NCBI RefSeq assembly: GCF_030264295.1
Contig: NZ_CP127173.1
Coordinates: forward strand, 1,495,501 to 1,559,500
DNA: 64,000 nt
Direction: 5' to 3'
Origin: Amycolatopsis nalaikhensis
Lineage (GTDB): Bacteria; Actinomycetota; Actinomycetes; Mycobacteriales; Pseudonocardiaceae
Position 1 is the first letter of the stretch. Each line of letters starts with the position of its first letter. This document shows, in pieces, positions 1-7,701 of the stretch. Under the pieces are notes generated by a model. The model was not told the DNA's origin. It saw nothing but the letters and a program-made list of their open reading frames with translations, and made no database searches. Position numbers and translations under genes: made by a program.

Positions 1-2438
1 TGCGTCCCCCCGCCGACGGCCAACGTCCCGCCCCGCACCGCGTGCCCGTCGAGCAACACGAGATGCCCGGCCGGGACCACCAGCGAGCCGGAAGTCCCGC
101 GCGGCGCCGAAACCGTCAGCGAGAACACCGAACCGTTCTGGGACCACGAAGCCGACAACGCGCCCTTCGGCGTCGGCACCGCCCCGCGCGCCCACTTGAC
201 CGAGCCCGGGTGCGGCGCGACCGTCCACGTCGCGAAGCCCGGCGAGGCGGGCGAGACACCCAGCAGCTCGTTGGTCAGCGCCGGGACCACGCCGGTCGAC
301 CAGCCGTGCGCCGCCGACGTGTATCCCTGCTCGTAGTGCGAACCGCCTTCGCCGATGCCTTCCCACGCCGTGATGCCCGGGTCGTGCGTGGCCATCCAGC
401 CGTACATCCGCTTGATCTGGTCGATCGCCGAGTCCGCCTGCCCCGTCCGGAACCGGGCGACCAGCTCCGGGAACGACGTGAACGCGTACACGCGCTTCGT
501 CCCGTCGGAGACGAGAGTGTCGTTGTCCATGAACGGGTTCCCGTACGGCAACGCCCCGGCCGCCAGCCGCGCCAACGCCGACGTCGCCTGCGCCGGCGAC
601 GCGATCCCGGCCACGATCGCGTGGCTGTTGCCGTCCTGGCCGTGGCGCACCGCGCCGGTCGCCGAGTCCAGGTACGCGCCCGCCGCCGGGTCCCACAGGT
701 ACTGGTTCACCGCCGCCGCGACGGCCGAAGCGCGCGCCAGCCAGCGATCCGCGTCGGCCGGGTGCCCGGTCGCGCGAGCGAGCCCGGCCGCGCCCTGAAG
801 CGCCCGGACGTACAACGCGTTGTAGTACGTCACTTCGCCCGTACGCGGCAGGAACGCGTAGTCGCCGTAGCCGCCGGTGCCGTTGAGCCCCTTCGCGAGC
901 AACCCGCGCGAATCGGTGACCGACGGGTACCACGTGTCGAGCGTCTTCACGAGGTGCGAGTAGTACGAAGACGCGTACGCGGTGTCGCCCGTGTAGAGCA
1001 CGTAGTCCCAGCTCGACGTCACCCACCAGAGCGGGTAGTCGAACAGCGGCAAGGTGTAGTTGTTGATCGACGCGGGCGGGATCCAGCCGTCGGCCCGCTG
1101 GTGGTCGGCGAGGTCGGCCAGGACGTTCTTCGCCGCCGTGCCGTCCTGGTGCGTCAGGTACTCGGTCAGCCCGGACACCGCGACGTCGCCGACGTACGGG
1201 TCCCGGTCGCGCTTCGCGCCGTCGTGCAGCACGAGCTTTCCGTCCAGCGACGGCGAAAACGCGCCGCGCGGGTCCACATCGGACTCGCGGAACGTGTCCA
1301 TCCCCAGCTCGTTCGTGTAGGACGCGGCGTACCAGTACTGGTTCAAGGCGTCGTCGGAGGACTCGAACCAGCCGCGGTAGGTGTCCGGCGTGCCGAGGAA
1401 CGGCGTGAAGTCGAGCGAGACGCCGCTGATCCGCACCTCACCGGACGGCTGGGCCAGCGGCGAGTCCGACGCCAGCGCGTCGAGGCTGATCCGCAGGTAG
1501 CGGAAGCCGTGCAGGCCGTCCGCGCAGACCTGCGTCCCGCTCAGGCAGCCCTTCGTGTCGCGCCAGACGGTCGGCGCCGAAGGCACGGCGTACTGGTCGG
1601 TGCCGGGCCCGCCGGAGAAGTCCGAGCGCGTGAAGTCGGAGCGTTCGCCCAGGTACTGCAGGGTTTCCGAGAACGCGAGCCGCACGCCGGGGCGGTTCGC
1701 CGACGCGCCCGCGAAAGCGATCTTCGGGTACCCGGCGACGACCTTGCCGAAGTCGATGACCGCCGACGGCACCGGCGGGTCGGCGACCAGCCCCGGCCAG
1801 ACCTCGGCGACGCGGCTGAACTCGCCGGACGGCGTGTTCTGGTCCTTCGTCACGGTGATCCGGACCTGGGTGGTGGTCACCGGCCGGTCGAACGCGACGG
1901 CGCGCTGTACGGCCGTGTTGCCGCTCACCGTGGCCGCGACGCGCCACGCGCCCGCGTCCAGCACCTCGACGGTGTAGTCCTGCGGCACGCCGTCCACATT
2001 GGACAACAGGGTGACGCCGGGCAGCGAAATGGGCGCGGCCGAGGTGATCGTCAGGACGTCGGGGTAGGCGCCGATCGTGTCGTCGTTCCAGAACGTCTCG
2101 GTGTCGCCGTCGACGGCGTTGCCCGGGTCGTACGTGCGCGGCTGGCCGTTGCCGCCGTTGTTCGGGGCGTGGAACGACGACGCGGTCGCCGTCGTCCCGG
2201 CGGGCCAGGCCGGTTTCGGCGGCGGCGCGTCGCGCTTCAGGGTCGCGACACCCCGGCCGAGCAGGCCGTCGGGGTTGGTGACGTCGCCGGTCGTCGACAG
2301 CACCTTCACCGGCCGGACGTCCCGGCTCGTCGGCGCGACGACGTACTTCTGCCAGCCCGGCGCGGCGTCGGCGGGCGCCGCCACCACACCGCTCGCCACC
2401 AGGACCGTCACCGGCAGGACTGCTCTGAGCCACTTCAT
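1..2438 (-). CDS. Secreted alpha-L-rhamnosidase, GH78 (partial, C-terminus off window)
   Basis: Predicted secreted inverting glycosidase that removes terminal L-rhamnose from glycans. The ATG at 2438 has GGAGG five bases upstream. Residues 1-26 form a signal peptide (KWLRAV, hydrophobic core, ADAA cleavage). About 812 codons are visible. An N-terminal beta-sandwich region (to about residue 340) is followed by a six-hairpin (alpha/alpha)6 barrel. The GH78-type motif DGAKRDRDPYVGD lies near residue 405 and WEGIGEGGSHYE near residue 696, where the catalytic acid and base regions fall in this family. The visible sequence reaches the C-terminal beta domain, so few residues should be missing. A LacI-type operator lies 20 bases upstream. 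Substrate is inferred from family only. Confidence 0.88.
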   Translation of the reverse strand, partial: MKWLRAVLPVTVLVASGVVAAPADAAPGWQKYVVAPTSRDVRPVKVLSTTGDVTNPDGLLGRGVATLKRDAPPPKPAWPAGTTATASSFHAPNNGGNGQPRTYDPGNAVDGDTETFWNDDTIGAYPDVLTITSAAPISLPGVTLLSNVDGVPQDYTVEVLDAGAWRVAATVSGNTAVQRAVAFDRPVTTTQVRITVTKDQNTPSGEFSRVAEVWPGLVADPPVPSAVIDFGKVVAGYPKIAFAGASANRPGVRLAFSETLQYLGERSDFTRSDFSGGPGTDQYAVPSAPTVWRDTKGCLSGTQVCADGLHGFRYLRISLDALASDSPLAQPSGEVRISGVSLDFTPFLGTPDTYRGWFESSDDALNQYWYAASYTNELGMDTFRESDVDPRGAFSPSLDGKLVLHDGAKRDRDPYVGDVAVSGLTEYLTHQDGTAAKNVLADLADHQRADGWIPPASINNYTLPLFDYPLWWVTSSWDYVLYTGDTAYASSYYSHLVKTLDTWYPSVTDSRGLLAKGLNGTGGYGDYAFLPRTGEVTYYNALYVRALQGAAGLARATGHPADADRWLARASAVAAAVNQYLWDPAAGAYLDSATGAVRHGQDGNSHAIVAGIASPAQATSALARLAAGALPYGNPFMDNDTLVSDGTKRVYAFTSFPELVARFRTGQADSAIDQIKRMYGWMATHDPGITAWEGIGEGGSHYEQGYTSAAHGWSTGVVPALTNELLGVSPASPGFATWTVAPHPGSVKWARGAVPTPKGALSASWSQNGSVFSLTVSAPRGTSGSLVVPAGHLVLLDGHAVRGGTLAVGGGT

Positions 2439-2457
2439 CGAGGCCTCCGCAAGGACG

Positions 2458-2471
2458 TTGAATCGTTTCAA
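2458..2471. promoter_or_regulatory. LacI-family-type operator upstream of the rhamnosidase
   Basis: TTGAATCGTTTCAA is one base from the perfect palindrome TTGAAACGTTTCAA typical of LacI-family operators with a central CG. It lies 20 bases upstream of the GH78 start, where a bound repressor would block transcription. No LacI-family gene is in the window, so the regulator would be encoded elsewhere. Confidence 0.5.
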
Positions 2472-2564
2472 GCGCTGAGCTGGGATTCAGGCTGCGCGAG
2501 CGGTGCCAACGATGTCAACGAACCGGGCGGATCCTGTCCGGCAGGACAACCCGGGTGGCGGGGG

Positions 2565-3194
2565 TCAGCCGGCGCCGGAGATGAACCCGCGCACGGAGTT
2601 CGCGACCAGCTCGACGGCGATGGCCGCGAGCAGCAGACCGGCTACCTTGGCCAGCAGCGTGATGCCGCTTTCCTTGATCAGCCGGATGACGACGCCGGAG
2701 TAGCGCATGCAGATGTAGATCACGAAGTGCGTCATGACGATCGCGGCCGCCAGCGCGATGTACGCGCCGATGTGGCCGTCGGCCTGCCGGACGAACACGA
2801 TGGTCGCGGCGATCGCGCCGGGCCCGGCCAGCAGCGGCGTGCCGAGCGGCACGAGTGCGACGTTGACGTCTTCGGCCGCCGCCTCCGGTTCGTGGCCGCT
2901 CCCGGTGAGCAGCTGCAGCGCGATGAGCAGGAGCAGCAGGCCGCCCGCGCCCTGCAGGGCCGGGATGCCGATGCCGAGGTAGGCGAGGATCGCCTGGCCC
3001 GCGACCGCGAACAGGCTGATGACCAGCAGCGACACCAGGACGGCCTGACGGGCGGCGCGCGCCCGCGTCGCCATCGGCTTGCGGCCGACGAGGCTGAGGA
3101 ACACCGGCACCGTGCCGGGCGGGTCCATGATGACGATCAAGGTGATCGTCGCGCTCATGAAGAGCTTCGCGTCGAAGAGGTCGGCGATCGCCAT
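2565..3194 (-). CDS. MarC-family integral membrane protein
   Basis: A 209-residue, strongly hydrophobic protein of the MarC (UPF0056) family, with about six membrane segments. The family signature region is visible near residues 24-30 (MDPPGTVP) and the second half repeats the topology (GPGAIAA near residue 125). Function is not established; despite the name, the family is not a proven antibiotic transporter. The ATG at 3194 lies one base beyond the stop of the upstream PHP gene, so the two are probably co-transcribed and translationally coupled. A small hairpin (TCCTG-N5-CAGGA) follows the stop at about 2532-2546 and may act as terminator. Confidence 0.88.
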   Translation of the reverse strand: MAIADLFDAKLFMSATITLIVIMDPPGTVPVFLSLVGRKPMATRARAARQAVLVSLLVISLFAVAGQAILAYLGIGIPALQGAGGLLLLLIALQLLTGSGHEPEAAAEDVNVALVPLGTPLLAGPGAIAATIVFVRQADGHIGAYIALAAAIVMTHFVIYICMRYSGVVIRLIKESGITLLAKVAGLLLAAIAVELVANSVRGFISGAG

Positions 3195-3195
3195 T

Positions 3196-4068
3196 TCAGC
3201 CCTTCACGACCTGGAACCCGGTCGCGCGCGCGACGAGCTCCTCGAGCTGCTCCGGGGCGGTCGTGCACTCGCCGAGCGCGATCGTCTTGTTCGTGCCGTG
3301 GTAGTCGCTGGAGCCGGTGACGAGCAGGCCGAGCTCGCCGGCGAGCTGACGGGTGCGGGCCCGCGTCGGCGCGTCGTGGTTGGGGTGGTCGGCTTCGACG
3401 CCGGTGAGCCCGCGCGCGGCCAGGTCGGCGAGGGTGTCCTCGCTGATGGTGGCGCCGCGGCTGAAGGCGAACGGGTGCGCGATGACGGTGACGCCGCCGG
3501 CCGCGGCGATCATGTCGATGGCTTCCTCGACCGGCGTGTCGCGGCGGGCGACGTAGTAGCCGCGGCGCGGGCTGAGGTAGTCGGCGAAGGCCTCGTCGAC
3601 GGACTTGACCAGCCCGGCGCGGACCAGCGCCTGCGCCAGGTGCGGGCGCCCCGGCGGCGAGTCCTCGGGCAGCAGGCCGAAGATCTCGTCGGCGTCGATC
3701 GGGAGGCCGTCGGCGGCCATCCGCTCGGCCATCCGGCGCAGCCGCGTGCGGCGCTCGAGGCGCAGCCGGGTCTGCTCGACGACCACGGCCTCCGCCGTCG
3801 GGTCGAAGAGGTAGGCGAGCAGGTGGACGCTGATCTGCCTGCCGGTTTCGGGGTCGATCGACACCGTGGACAGCTCGGCGCCGGGGACCAGGGTGAGGCC
3901 CGGCGGCACGGCGTCGGTGGCGGGCGCCCAGCCCGCGGTGGTGTCGTGGTCGGTGATCGCGACGACGTCGAGCCCGGCTCTCGCGGCCGCGGCGACGAGC
4001 CCGGCCGGCGTGTCGGTGCCGTCGGAAGCGGTGGAATGGGCGTGCAGGTCGATGCGCATCGTGTCCAT
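3196..4068 (-). CDS. PHP-domain metal-dependent phosphatase (TrpH/RNase AM-like)
   Basis: A 290-residue cytoplasmic PHP-domain protein. N-terminal metal-binding HAHS (residues 9-12) and ITDHD (38-42) motifs, EL near 65 and a late SDYHG near 264 match the active site of the YciV/RnaAM type, which hydrolyses 3',5'-nucleoside bisphosphates and short RNA 5' ends. Activity is inferred from the family. Translation may start at ATG 4068 or at the in-frame ATG nine bases later (MRIDLHAHS); neither has a strong ribosome site. It is directly followed by the marC-like gene on the same strand. Confidence 0.85.
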   Translation of the reverse strand: MDTMRIDLHAHSTASDGTDTPAGLVAAAARAGLDVVAITDHDTTAGWAPATDAVPPGLTLVPGAELSTVSIDPETGRQISVHLLAYLFDPTAEAVVVEQTRLRLERRTRLRRMAERMAADGLPIDADEIFGLLPEDSPPGRPHLAQALVRAGLVKSVDEAFADYLSPRRGYYVARRDTPVEEAIDMIAAAGGVTVIAHPFAFSRGATISEDTLADLAARGLTGVEADHPNHDAPTRARTRQLAGELGLLVTGSSDYHGTNKTIALGECTTAPEQLEELVARATGFQVVKG

Positions 4069-4107
4069 TGTCGACGATGCGCTACGTCACACCTGCGCCG
4101 GGACGGC

Positions 4108-4668
4108 TCAGCCGACCGGCTTCTTGCCCCGCGCGGCGCGCTGGGCCTTGATCATCGAGAAGCGTTCGGCCTGCTTCTGCTTGTCGCCGAAGACCAGCTC
4201 GGAGATCGTGTCGTAGAACTCTTCGGGCCGCGGCAGGTAGTCGATCCGGTTCAGCGCCTGGATCTGCCCGGCGGACTCGACGACCATCGTGCCGTAGCCC
4301 ATCATGCGGCCGGTGGCGGTGCGCACGTAGCTGAGGTCGGTGACCTTGCTGATCGGCATCATCAGCACCTTGGTGGTGAACACCCCGGTGGTCATCACGA
4401 ACCGCTTGTCGGTGACGACCAGCCGCTCGACCCACCACTCCATCACCACGTAGGCGAACCGGAGCACGACGAGCAGCGCGACGTACCAGAGGATGTTCTG
4501 GCCGATGTACAGCGCCGGTGGCAGCAGGTAGGACACCAGGACGCAGATGGCCAGCAGCGCGGCCGCCTCGAAGGTGTCCCAGAGCAGCACCGCCCAGTGG
4601 CGGCGGATCCGGATGACCCGCCGCTCGGTGTCGAGGAGGTACTCGTCGGGGTCGCGTGGCGCGAACAT
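4108..4668 (-). CDS. Membrane-anchored bacterial PH-domain protein
   Basis: A 186-residue protein with two adjacent membrane helices at about residues 32-75 (WAVLLWDTFEAAALLAI and ILWYVALLVVLRFAYVV), followed by a bacterial PH-like domain (RLVVTDKRFVMTTGVF...) at about 78-165 and a basic tail. This architecture is the bPH2 (DUF304) family, widespread in actinomycetes with unknown cellular role. It starts at ATG 4668 and ends 39 bases before the PHP gene, on the same strand. Confidence 0.85.
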   Translation of the reverse strand: MFAPRDPDEYLLDTERRVIRIRRHWAVLLWDTFEAAALLAICVLVSYLLPPALYIGQNILWYVALLVVLRFAYVVMEWWVERLVVTDKRFVMTTGVFTTKVLMMPISKVTDLSYVRTATGRMMGYGTMVVESAGQIQALNRIDYLPRPEEFYDTISELVFGDKQKQAERFSMIKAQRAARGKKPVG

Positions 4669-4692
4669 GGGTCCAGGTTAGCCCCGATCGCC

Positions 4693-4854
4693 TCAGCTGA
4701 AGACGTTGCTGACGAAGGTGATCACCGATTCGGCCGAGCTGCGCAGGAAGTCGATGATGTTGCCGACCAGGCCAGCGGCCTGCCCCGGCTGCGCAATGAC
4801 GAAGAACAGCACCAACGCGATACCGGCGAGGCCCGCAATCTTCTTCACGTTCAC
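4693..4854 (-). CDS. Small single-pass membrane protein
   Basis: A protein of about 53 residues: short basic start (VNVKKIAG), one hydrophobic helix (IALVLFFVIAQP), then an amphipathic tail (VGNIIDFLRSSAESVITFVSNVFS). I recognise the type as a small conserved actinobacterial membrane protein without known function. The open frame extends upstream to ATG 4914, but those 20 residues (HRKRRD...) are not protein-like, so I place the start at GTG 4854; GTG 4848 is also possible. It lies just upstream of the PH-domain gene on the same strand. Confidence 0.6.
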   Translation of the reverse strand: MNVKKIAGLAGIALVLFFVIAQPGQAAGLVGNIIDFLRSSAESVITFVSNVFS

Positions 4855-5037
4855 CGCGATCAAATCCCGTCTCTTACGGTGACACCGGACAAGGGCAATT
4901 AACTTGTACCGCACTGGACAGGCGCAGGGGAGGTAAGTCCCGCGCTTGGGTCAGCACGCGGTCCGAAGTGTACCGTACGACTACTCTCCGTGTACAGGAC
5001 ATCGGTTTTCAAGTCGGTCACGTCTACCCTTCGGGAC

Positions 5038-5451
5038 ATGGAGCACGTTCCCGGAGCCACAATCCGCTGCGTAGGCGGGATCGCGTTCGACGCACAGGGC
5101 CGCTTGCTGCTCATCCGGCGAGCGAACGACCCCGGTTCGGGGCAGTGGTCGCTGCCGGGTGGCCGAGTCGAACCGGGCGAAACGGACGAAAAGGCCGTGG
5201 TCCGGGAGCTTCGGGAGGAAACGGGACTCGACGTGATTCCGGGCACATTGATCGGCAAGGTGACCCGGGGCCCGTTCGAGATCTTCGACTACGCGTGCGC
5301 GGTGGTCGGCGGAGTGCTCACGGCGGGTGACGACGCAACGGAGGCCCGTTGGTCCGATGCGGCAGACCTGTCGGCCCTGGAGGCGGCTGGGGAGCTGGTG
5401 GATCTCTTGTTCGTGACGCTTCGTGACTGGGATGCGTTGCCACGGGCTTGA
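5038..5451 (+). CDS. NUDIX hydrolase
   Basis: A 137-residue single-domain NUDIX protein that should hydrolyse a nucleoside diphosphate linked to another moiety, with Mg2+. The Nudix box is complete, from [13 protein letters not shown] to REETGLDV, with the REXXEE metal-binding core (about residues 38-60). ATG 5038 is chosen because the preceding in-frame 16 codons (from 4990) look non-coding and [17 protein letters not shown] begins the domain in the usual way. Substrate cannot be predicted. Convergent with the DUF2332 gene across a repeat-rich gap. Confidence 0.88.
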   Translation: MEHVPGATIRCVGGIAFDAQGRLLLIRRANDPGSGQWSLPGGRVEPGETDEKAVVRELREETGLDVIPGTLIGKVTRGPFEIFDYACAVVGGVLTAGDDATEARWSDAADLSALEAAGELVDLLFVTLRDWDALPRA

Positions 5452-5480
5452 TCTCGGCCGCCAGGGCTGGTCGCGGCGTC

Positions 5481-5527
5481 TTGAATGAGTCATTCAGGGC
5501 TTGGGAGGTCTTGAATGACTCATTCAG
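5481..5527. repeat. Paired TGAATGASTCATTCA palindromes, copy 1
   Basis: TGAATGAGTCATTCA (5482-5496) and TGAATGACTCATTCA (5512-5526), start to start exactly 30 bp. Each is palindromic apart from its central base, and the two are complementary, so the unit can also fold as one long hairpin. The same pair with the same spacing occurs at 24033 and 31202. Confidence 0.8.
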
Positions 5528-5551
5528 GACGCTCGGGGCGGCGGACGGCGG

Positions 5552-5604
5552 GGCTGGCTGGCTGGCTGGCTGGCTGGCGGGCTGGCGGGCTGGCGGGCTG
5601 GCGG
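5552..5604. repeat. GGCT/GGCGGGCT simple-sequence repeat
   Basis: Six perfect GGCT units followed by alternating GGCG and GGCT units, 53 bases in all, in a spacer between convergent genes. Tracts like this can slip during replication, but nothing coding would be affected here. Confidence 0.85.
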
Positions 5605-5789
5605 CGGAGCCGAGCAGAGGTGGGCAGGCGGGCAGGCCGGGCCGGGCGGACCGAGCGGGGCGCAGGCAGTGCGGGCGGATCCGCGGCGGGCCCCAGCAGG
5701 AACGTCGCGAATGACTCATTCGGGACCACCAACGCCGCCAATGACCCATTCGCGACCCGCCACCACGGGCCGCCGGAGCGCTCCGAACG

Positions 5790-6884
5790 CTAAAGCGGCA
5801 GCCAGGTCATCCGCTGCCCATGCGGCGCGGTCCGAGCCAGGGCATGAGCCTCGGGCTTCCCGGAGTCCCACCGCACAACGCCCAGCGTGGCAAGCCCATC
5901 GGACCCGGCAAGATCCGCCCGACCAGGCAAAACCAGCTCCAACCCAGCCCCGTAGAACTCCTCGGAAACCCACCACACCGGCCGGGATTCAGCCAGCGAG
6001 GCGAGGGCAGCTACGAACTCCTCCCGCCGCGAAGGGCTGAAGTAAGCCAAGACATGGCTGGTCAACACCACCAAAGGCCCATCAAGAGTCCCAGCAGCGG
6101 AGGCCAGATCGTCAACCCCATCACCGGCGATCAACGTAGGCCGATGCCGGGCCTGCTCAGCCGCGGCCGTGCGCAGCAGCCGGATGCGGTCCGGCTGGTC
6201 GGCCCAGACGCACGCCTCCAGCCAGGCCAGCTCGTCCTCGTCCGAAAGGTCCACCGGCGCCCGGTCCAGACCAGCCCGGTCCAGCACCGCGAGCTTCTTC
6301 GGCAGCTTCGGCGCCACCGCGCCCGGGGCCAAGTCCAGCGCGCAGTGCAGCCCGACCGCCGACTTGGCCGGACCGGCCGTCAACTGCTCGCCGCCGTCGC
6401 ACTGGTAGCGGTAGCCGAACCGGTCGAGGCCCAGCAGCAACCCCGCCGAACACCCCACCTCCAGCAGCGAAACCTTCCCGCCCGCCTCCTTCGCCGCCCG
6501 CGCGACGCCCGGGTACAGCAGCGCCGCCCGGCGGACCTCGTTCGTCTGCGTATAACGCGACGAAATCAGCTCACGCGCCTTCGCTGCCCGCTCCAGCAGG
6601 AACGACCGGAACAGCGGCCACGTCTCGGAGTCGACGCCGTCGAAGCCGCCCAACGACGGGTAGTAGCGCGACAGCGGGTGGATCGGGTCCGCCTGGACCA
6701 GCCGGTGCGCCACCGCCATCAGCAGCGTCCCTCGGACCTCGCCGTCGCGGGCCTCCGTCAGCAGACCCGCGACGTCGTCGTCCGCCGACGCCTGGAGCGC
6801 CAGGTGCTCGTACAGCGGCGAGACCCCGCGCGCCTCCACTTCCGCGAACGTGCGGAGTATCCCCTTGATCGCGTCCAGGTCCAT
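5790..6884 (-). CDS. DUF2332-domain protein
   Basis: A 364-residue cytoplasmic protein of the DUF2332 family, which is common in actinomycetes and has no established function. The family pattern is visible: N-terminal helical region (FAEVEARGVSPLYEHLAL), a central VSLLEVGCSAGLLL glycine-rich segment resembling a Rossmann or methyltransferase motif I (residues about 138-151), and late VVLTSHVLAY. The central segment suggests, but does not prove, nucleotide or SAM binding. ATG 6884 has GAGG six bases upstream and lies seven bases after the stop of the MaoC gene, so the two form an operon. Confidence 0.85.
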   Translation of the reverse strand: MDLDAIKGILRTFAEVEARGVSPLYEHLALQASADDDVAGLLTEARDGEVRGTLLMAVAHRLVQADPIHPLSRYYPSLGGFDGVDSETWPLFRSFLLERAAKARELISSRYTQTNEVRRAALLYPGVARAAKEAGGKVSLLEVGCSAGLLLGLDRFGYRYQCDGGEQLTAGPAKSAVGLHCALDLAPGAVAPKLPKKLAVLDRAGLDRAPVDLSDEDELAWLEACVWADQPDRIRLLRTAAAEQARHRPTLIAGDGVDDLASAAGTLDGPLVVLTSHVLAYFSPSRREEFVAALASLAESRPVWWVSEEFYGAGLELVLPGRADLAGSDGLATLGVVRWDSGKPEAHALARTAPHGQRMTWLPL

Positions 6885-6891
6885 CAAAGCC

Positions 6892-7395
6892 TCATTCGTG
6901 CGGCACCGGCCGGCCCGGCTGCTCCCCGCCCCGAGTCTCCCCGTATGAGCGCTTCGGCACCATCACCTTCCGGCGGAAGGTGCACACGATCGTGCCGTCC
7001 TGCTTGTAGCCGCGGGTCTCGACGTACACCACGCCGCGGTCGTCCTTCGACTTCGACGGCGTCTTGTCGAGCACCTCGGTCTCGCCGTAGATCGTGTCGC
7101 CGTGGAACGTCGGCTTCACGTGCTTGAGCGATTCCACCTCGAGGTTCGCGATCGCCTTGCCCGAAACGTCGGGCACCGACATGCCCAGCAGCAGCGAGTA
7201 GACGTAGTTGCCGACGACGACGTTCTTGCCGAAATCGGTGGTCTCTCCGGCGTAGTGCGCGTCCAGGTGCAGCGGGTGGTGGTTCATCGTGATCAGGCAG
7301 AACAGGTGGTCGTCGTATTCGGTGACCGTTTTGCCCGGCCAGTGCTTGTAGACCGCACCGACCTCGAACTCCTCGTAGTACCGACCGAACTGCAC
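6892..7395 (-). CDS. MaoC-family (R)-enoyl-CoA hydratase-like protein
   Basis: A 167-residue hot-dog-fold protein of the MaoC dehydratase family. The N-terminal FGRYYEEFEVGAVYKHWPG and the TMNHHPLHLDAHYA segment (about 37-50) place the catalytic Asp/His pair in NHHPLHLD. It probably hydrates or dehydrates a CoA thioester; close relatives act on branched or mesaconyl-type acyl-CoAs, so the substrate is open. GTG 7395 is preceded by AGGAGA at ideal distance. The frame is open to 7584, but those codons are not protein-like and overlap the divergent corA leader. Followed by DUF2332 in one operon. Confidence 0.85.
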   Translation of the reverse strand: MQFGRYYEEFEVGAVYKHWPGKTVTEYDDHLFCLITMNHHPLHLDAHYAGETTDFGKNVVVGNYVYSLLLGMSVPDVSGKAIANLEVESLKHVKPTFHGDTIYGETEVLDKTPSKSKDDRGVVYVETRGYKQDGTIVCTFRRKVMVPKRSYGETRGGEQPGRPVPHE

Positions 7396-7520
7396 TCGTC
7401 TTCTCCTGTCCGCGTAACACCGCGTGAGGCTGGTACGACACGCATCCGTAGTGAGGAGTACCCTCAACCATTGGTGTTCGCGCGTCAACGCGAGCCCCAC
7501 CACTCTGCACCCGGCCCGAA

Positions 7521-7655
7521 GGAGGTGAGGAACCCCGATGAGTAGTGGCGATAGTCCGCTCCCTAGTAGTTCCAGCGTTCCCACCTCACCGGCCGGCAGG
7601 TAGGCCCTCTCTTCCCGGGAACGCTGCTGTGTCGCCGGGCGGACGCGTTCCGCCC
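7521..7655 (+). promoter_or_regulatory. Structured leader of corA (putative attenuator)
   Basis: The corA leader holds a strong ribosome site GGAGGTGAGG (7521-7530) for a short ORF, and CCTCACC (7584-7590), which can pair with GGTGAGG of that site (7524-7530). A perfect 10-bp helix can form between CAGCGTTCCC (7573-7582) and GGGAACGCTG (7617-7626). A third hairpin GGGCGGA-CGCGT-TCCGCCC spans 7637-7655. The first two overlap the leader ORF, so ribosome position could change folding before corA. No riboswitch consensus was recognised. The folding is read by eye only. Confidence 0.45.
7538..7603 (+). CDS. Leader peptide upstream of corA, Pro/Ser-rich
   Basis: A 21-codon ORF, ATG 7538 to TAG 7601-7603, with GGAGGTGAGG ending seven bases before the start. 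Of 21 residues, seven are Ser and four Pro, with the segment DSPLP and a later PTSP. It is followed 98 bases later by corA. In Salmonella and E. coli, mgtA and corA are controlled by translation of short leader peptides (MgtL, CorL); MgtL also carries a run of prolines and acidic residues. The resemblance is in position and composition, not sequence homology. No protein-level support is possible here. Confidence 0.4.
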   Translation: MSSGDSPLPSSSSVPTSPAGR

Positions 7656-7701
7656 CTGGTCAGTCGTCTCGCACGACCACGCACGACGCCCAGGAGATCC
7701 C

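Larger units (their letters stand above)
5452..5789. other. Gene-free, repeat-rich spacer between convergent genes
   Basis: 338 bases between the 3' ends of the NUDIX and DUF2332 genes. It holds a pair of 15-bp palindromes (5482-5526), a GGCT microsatellite (5552-5604), a single related palindrome CGAATGACTCATTCG (5708-5722) and a degenerate copy at about 5738-5753. I see no gene in it. Confidence 0.75.

Noticed and set aside
42..3320. Very long open frames opposite real genes, for example on the plus strand across the rhamnosidase and MarC genes
   Set aside because: They are rich in Arg and Ala with no domains, as expected of antisense frames in high-GC DNA, and the minus-strand genes have clear families, starts and ribosome sites.
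7521..7655. M-box (Mg2+) riboswitch upstream of corA
   Set aside because: GGTGAGG and CGCTGCTG recall parts of the M-box consensus, but the remaining conserved blocks and their order are absent.
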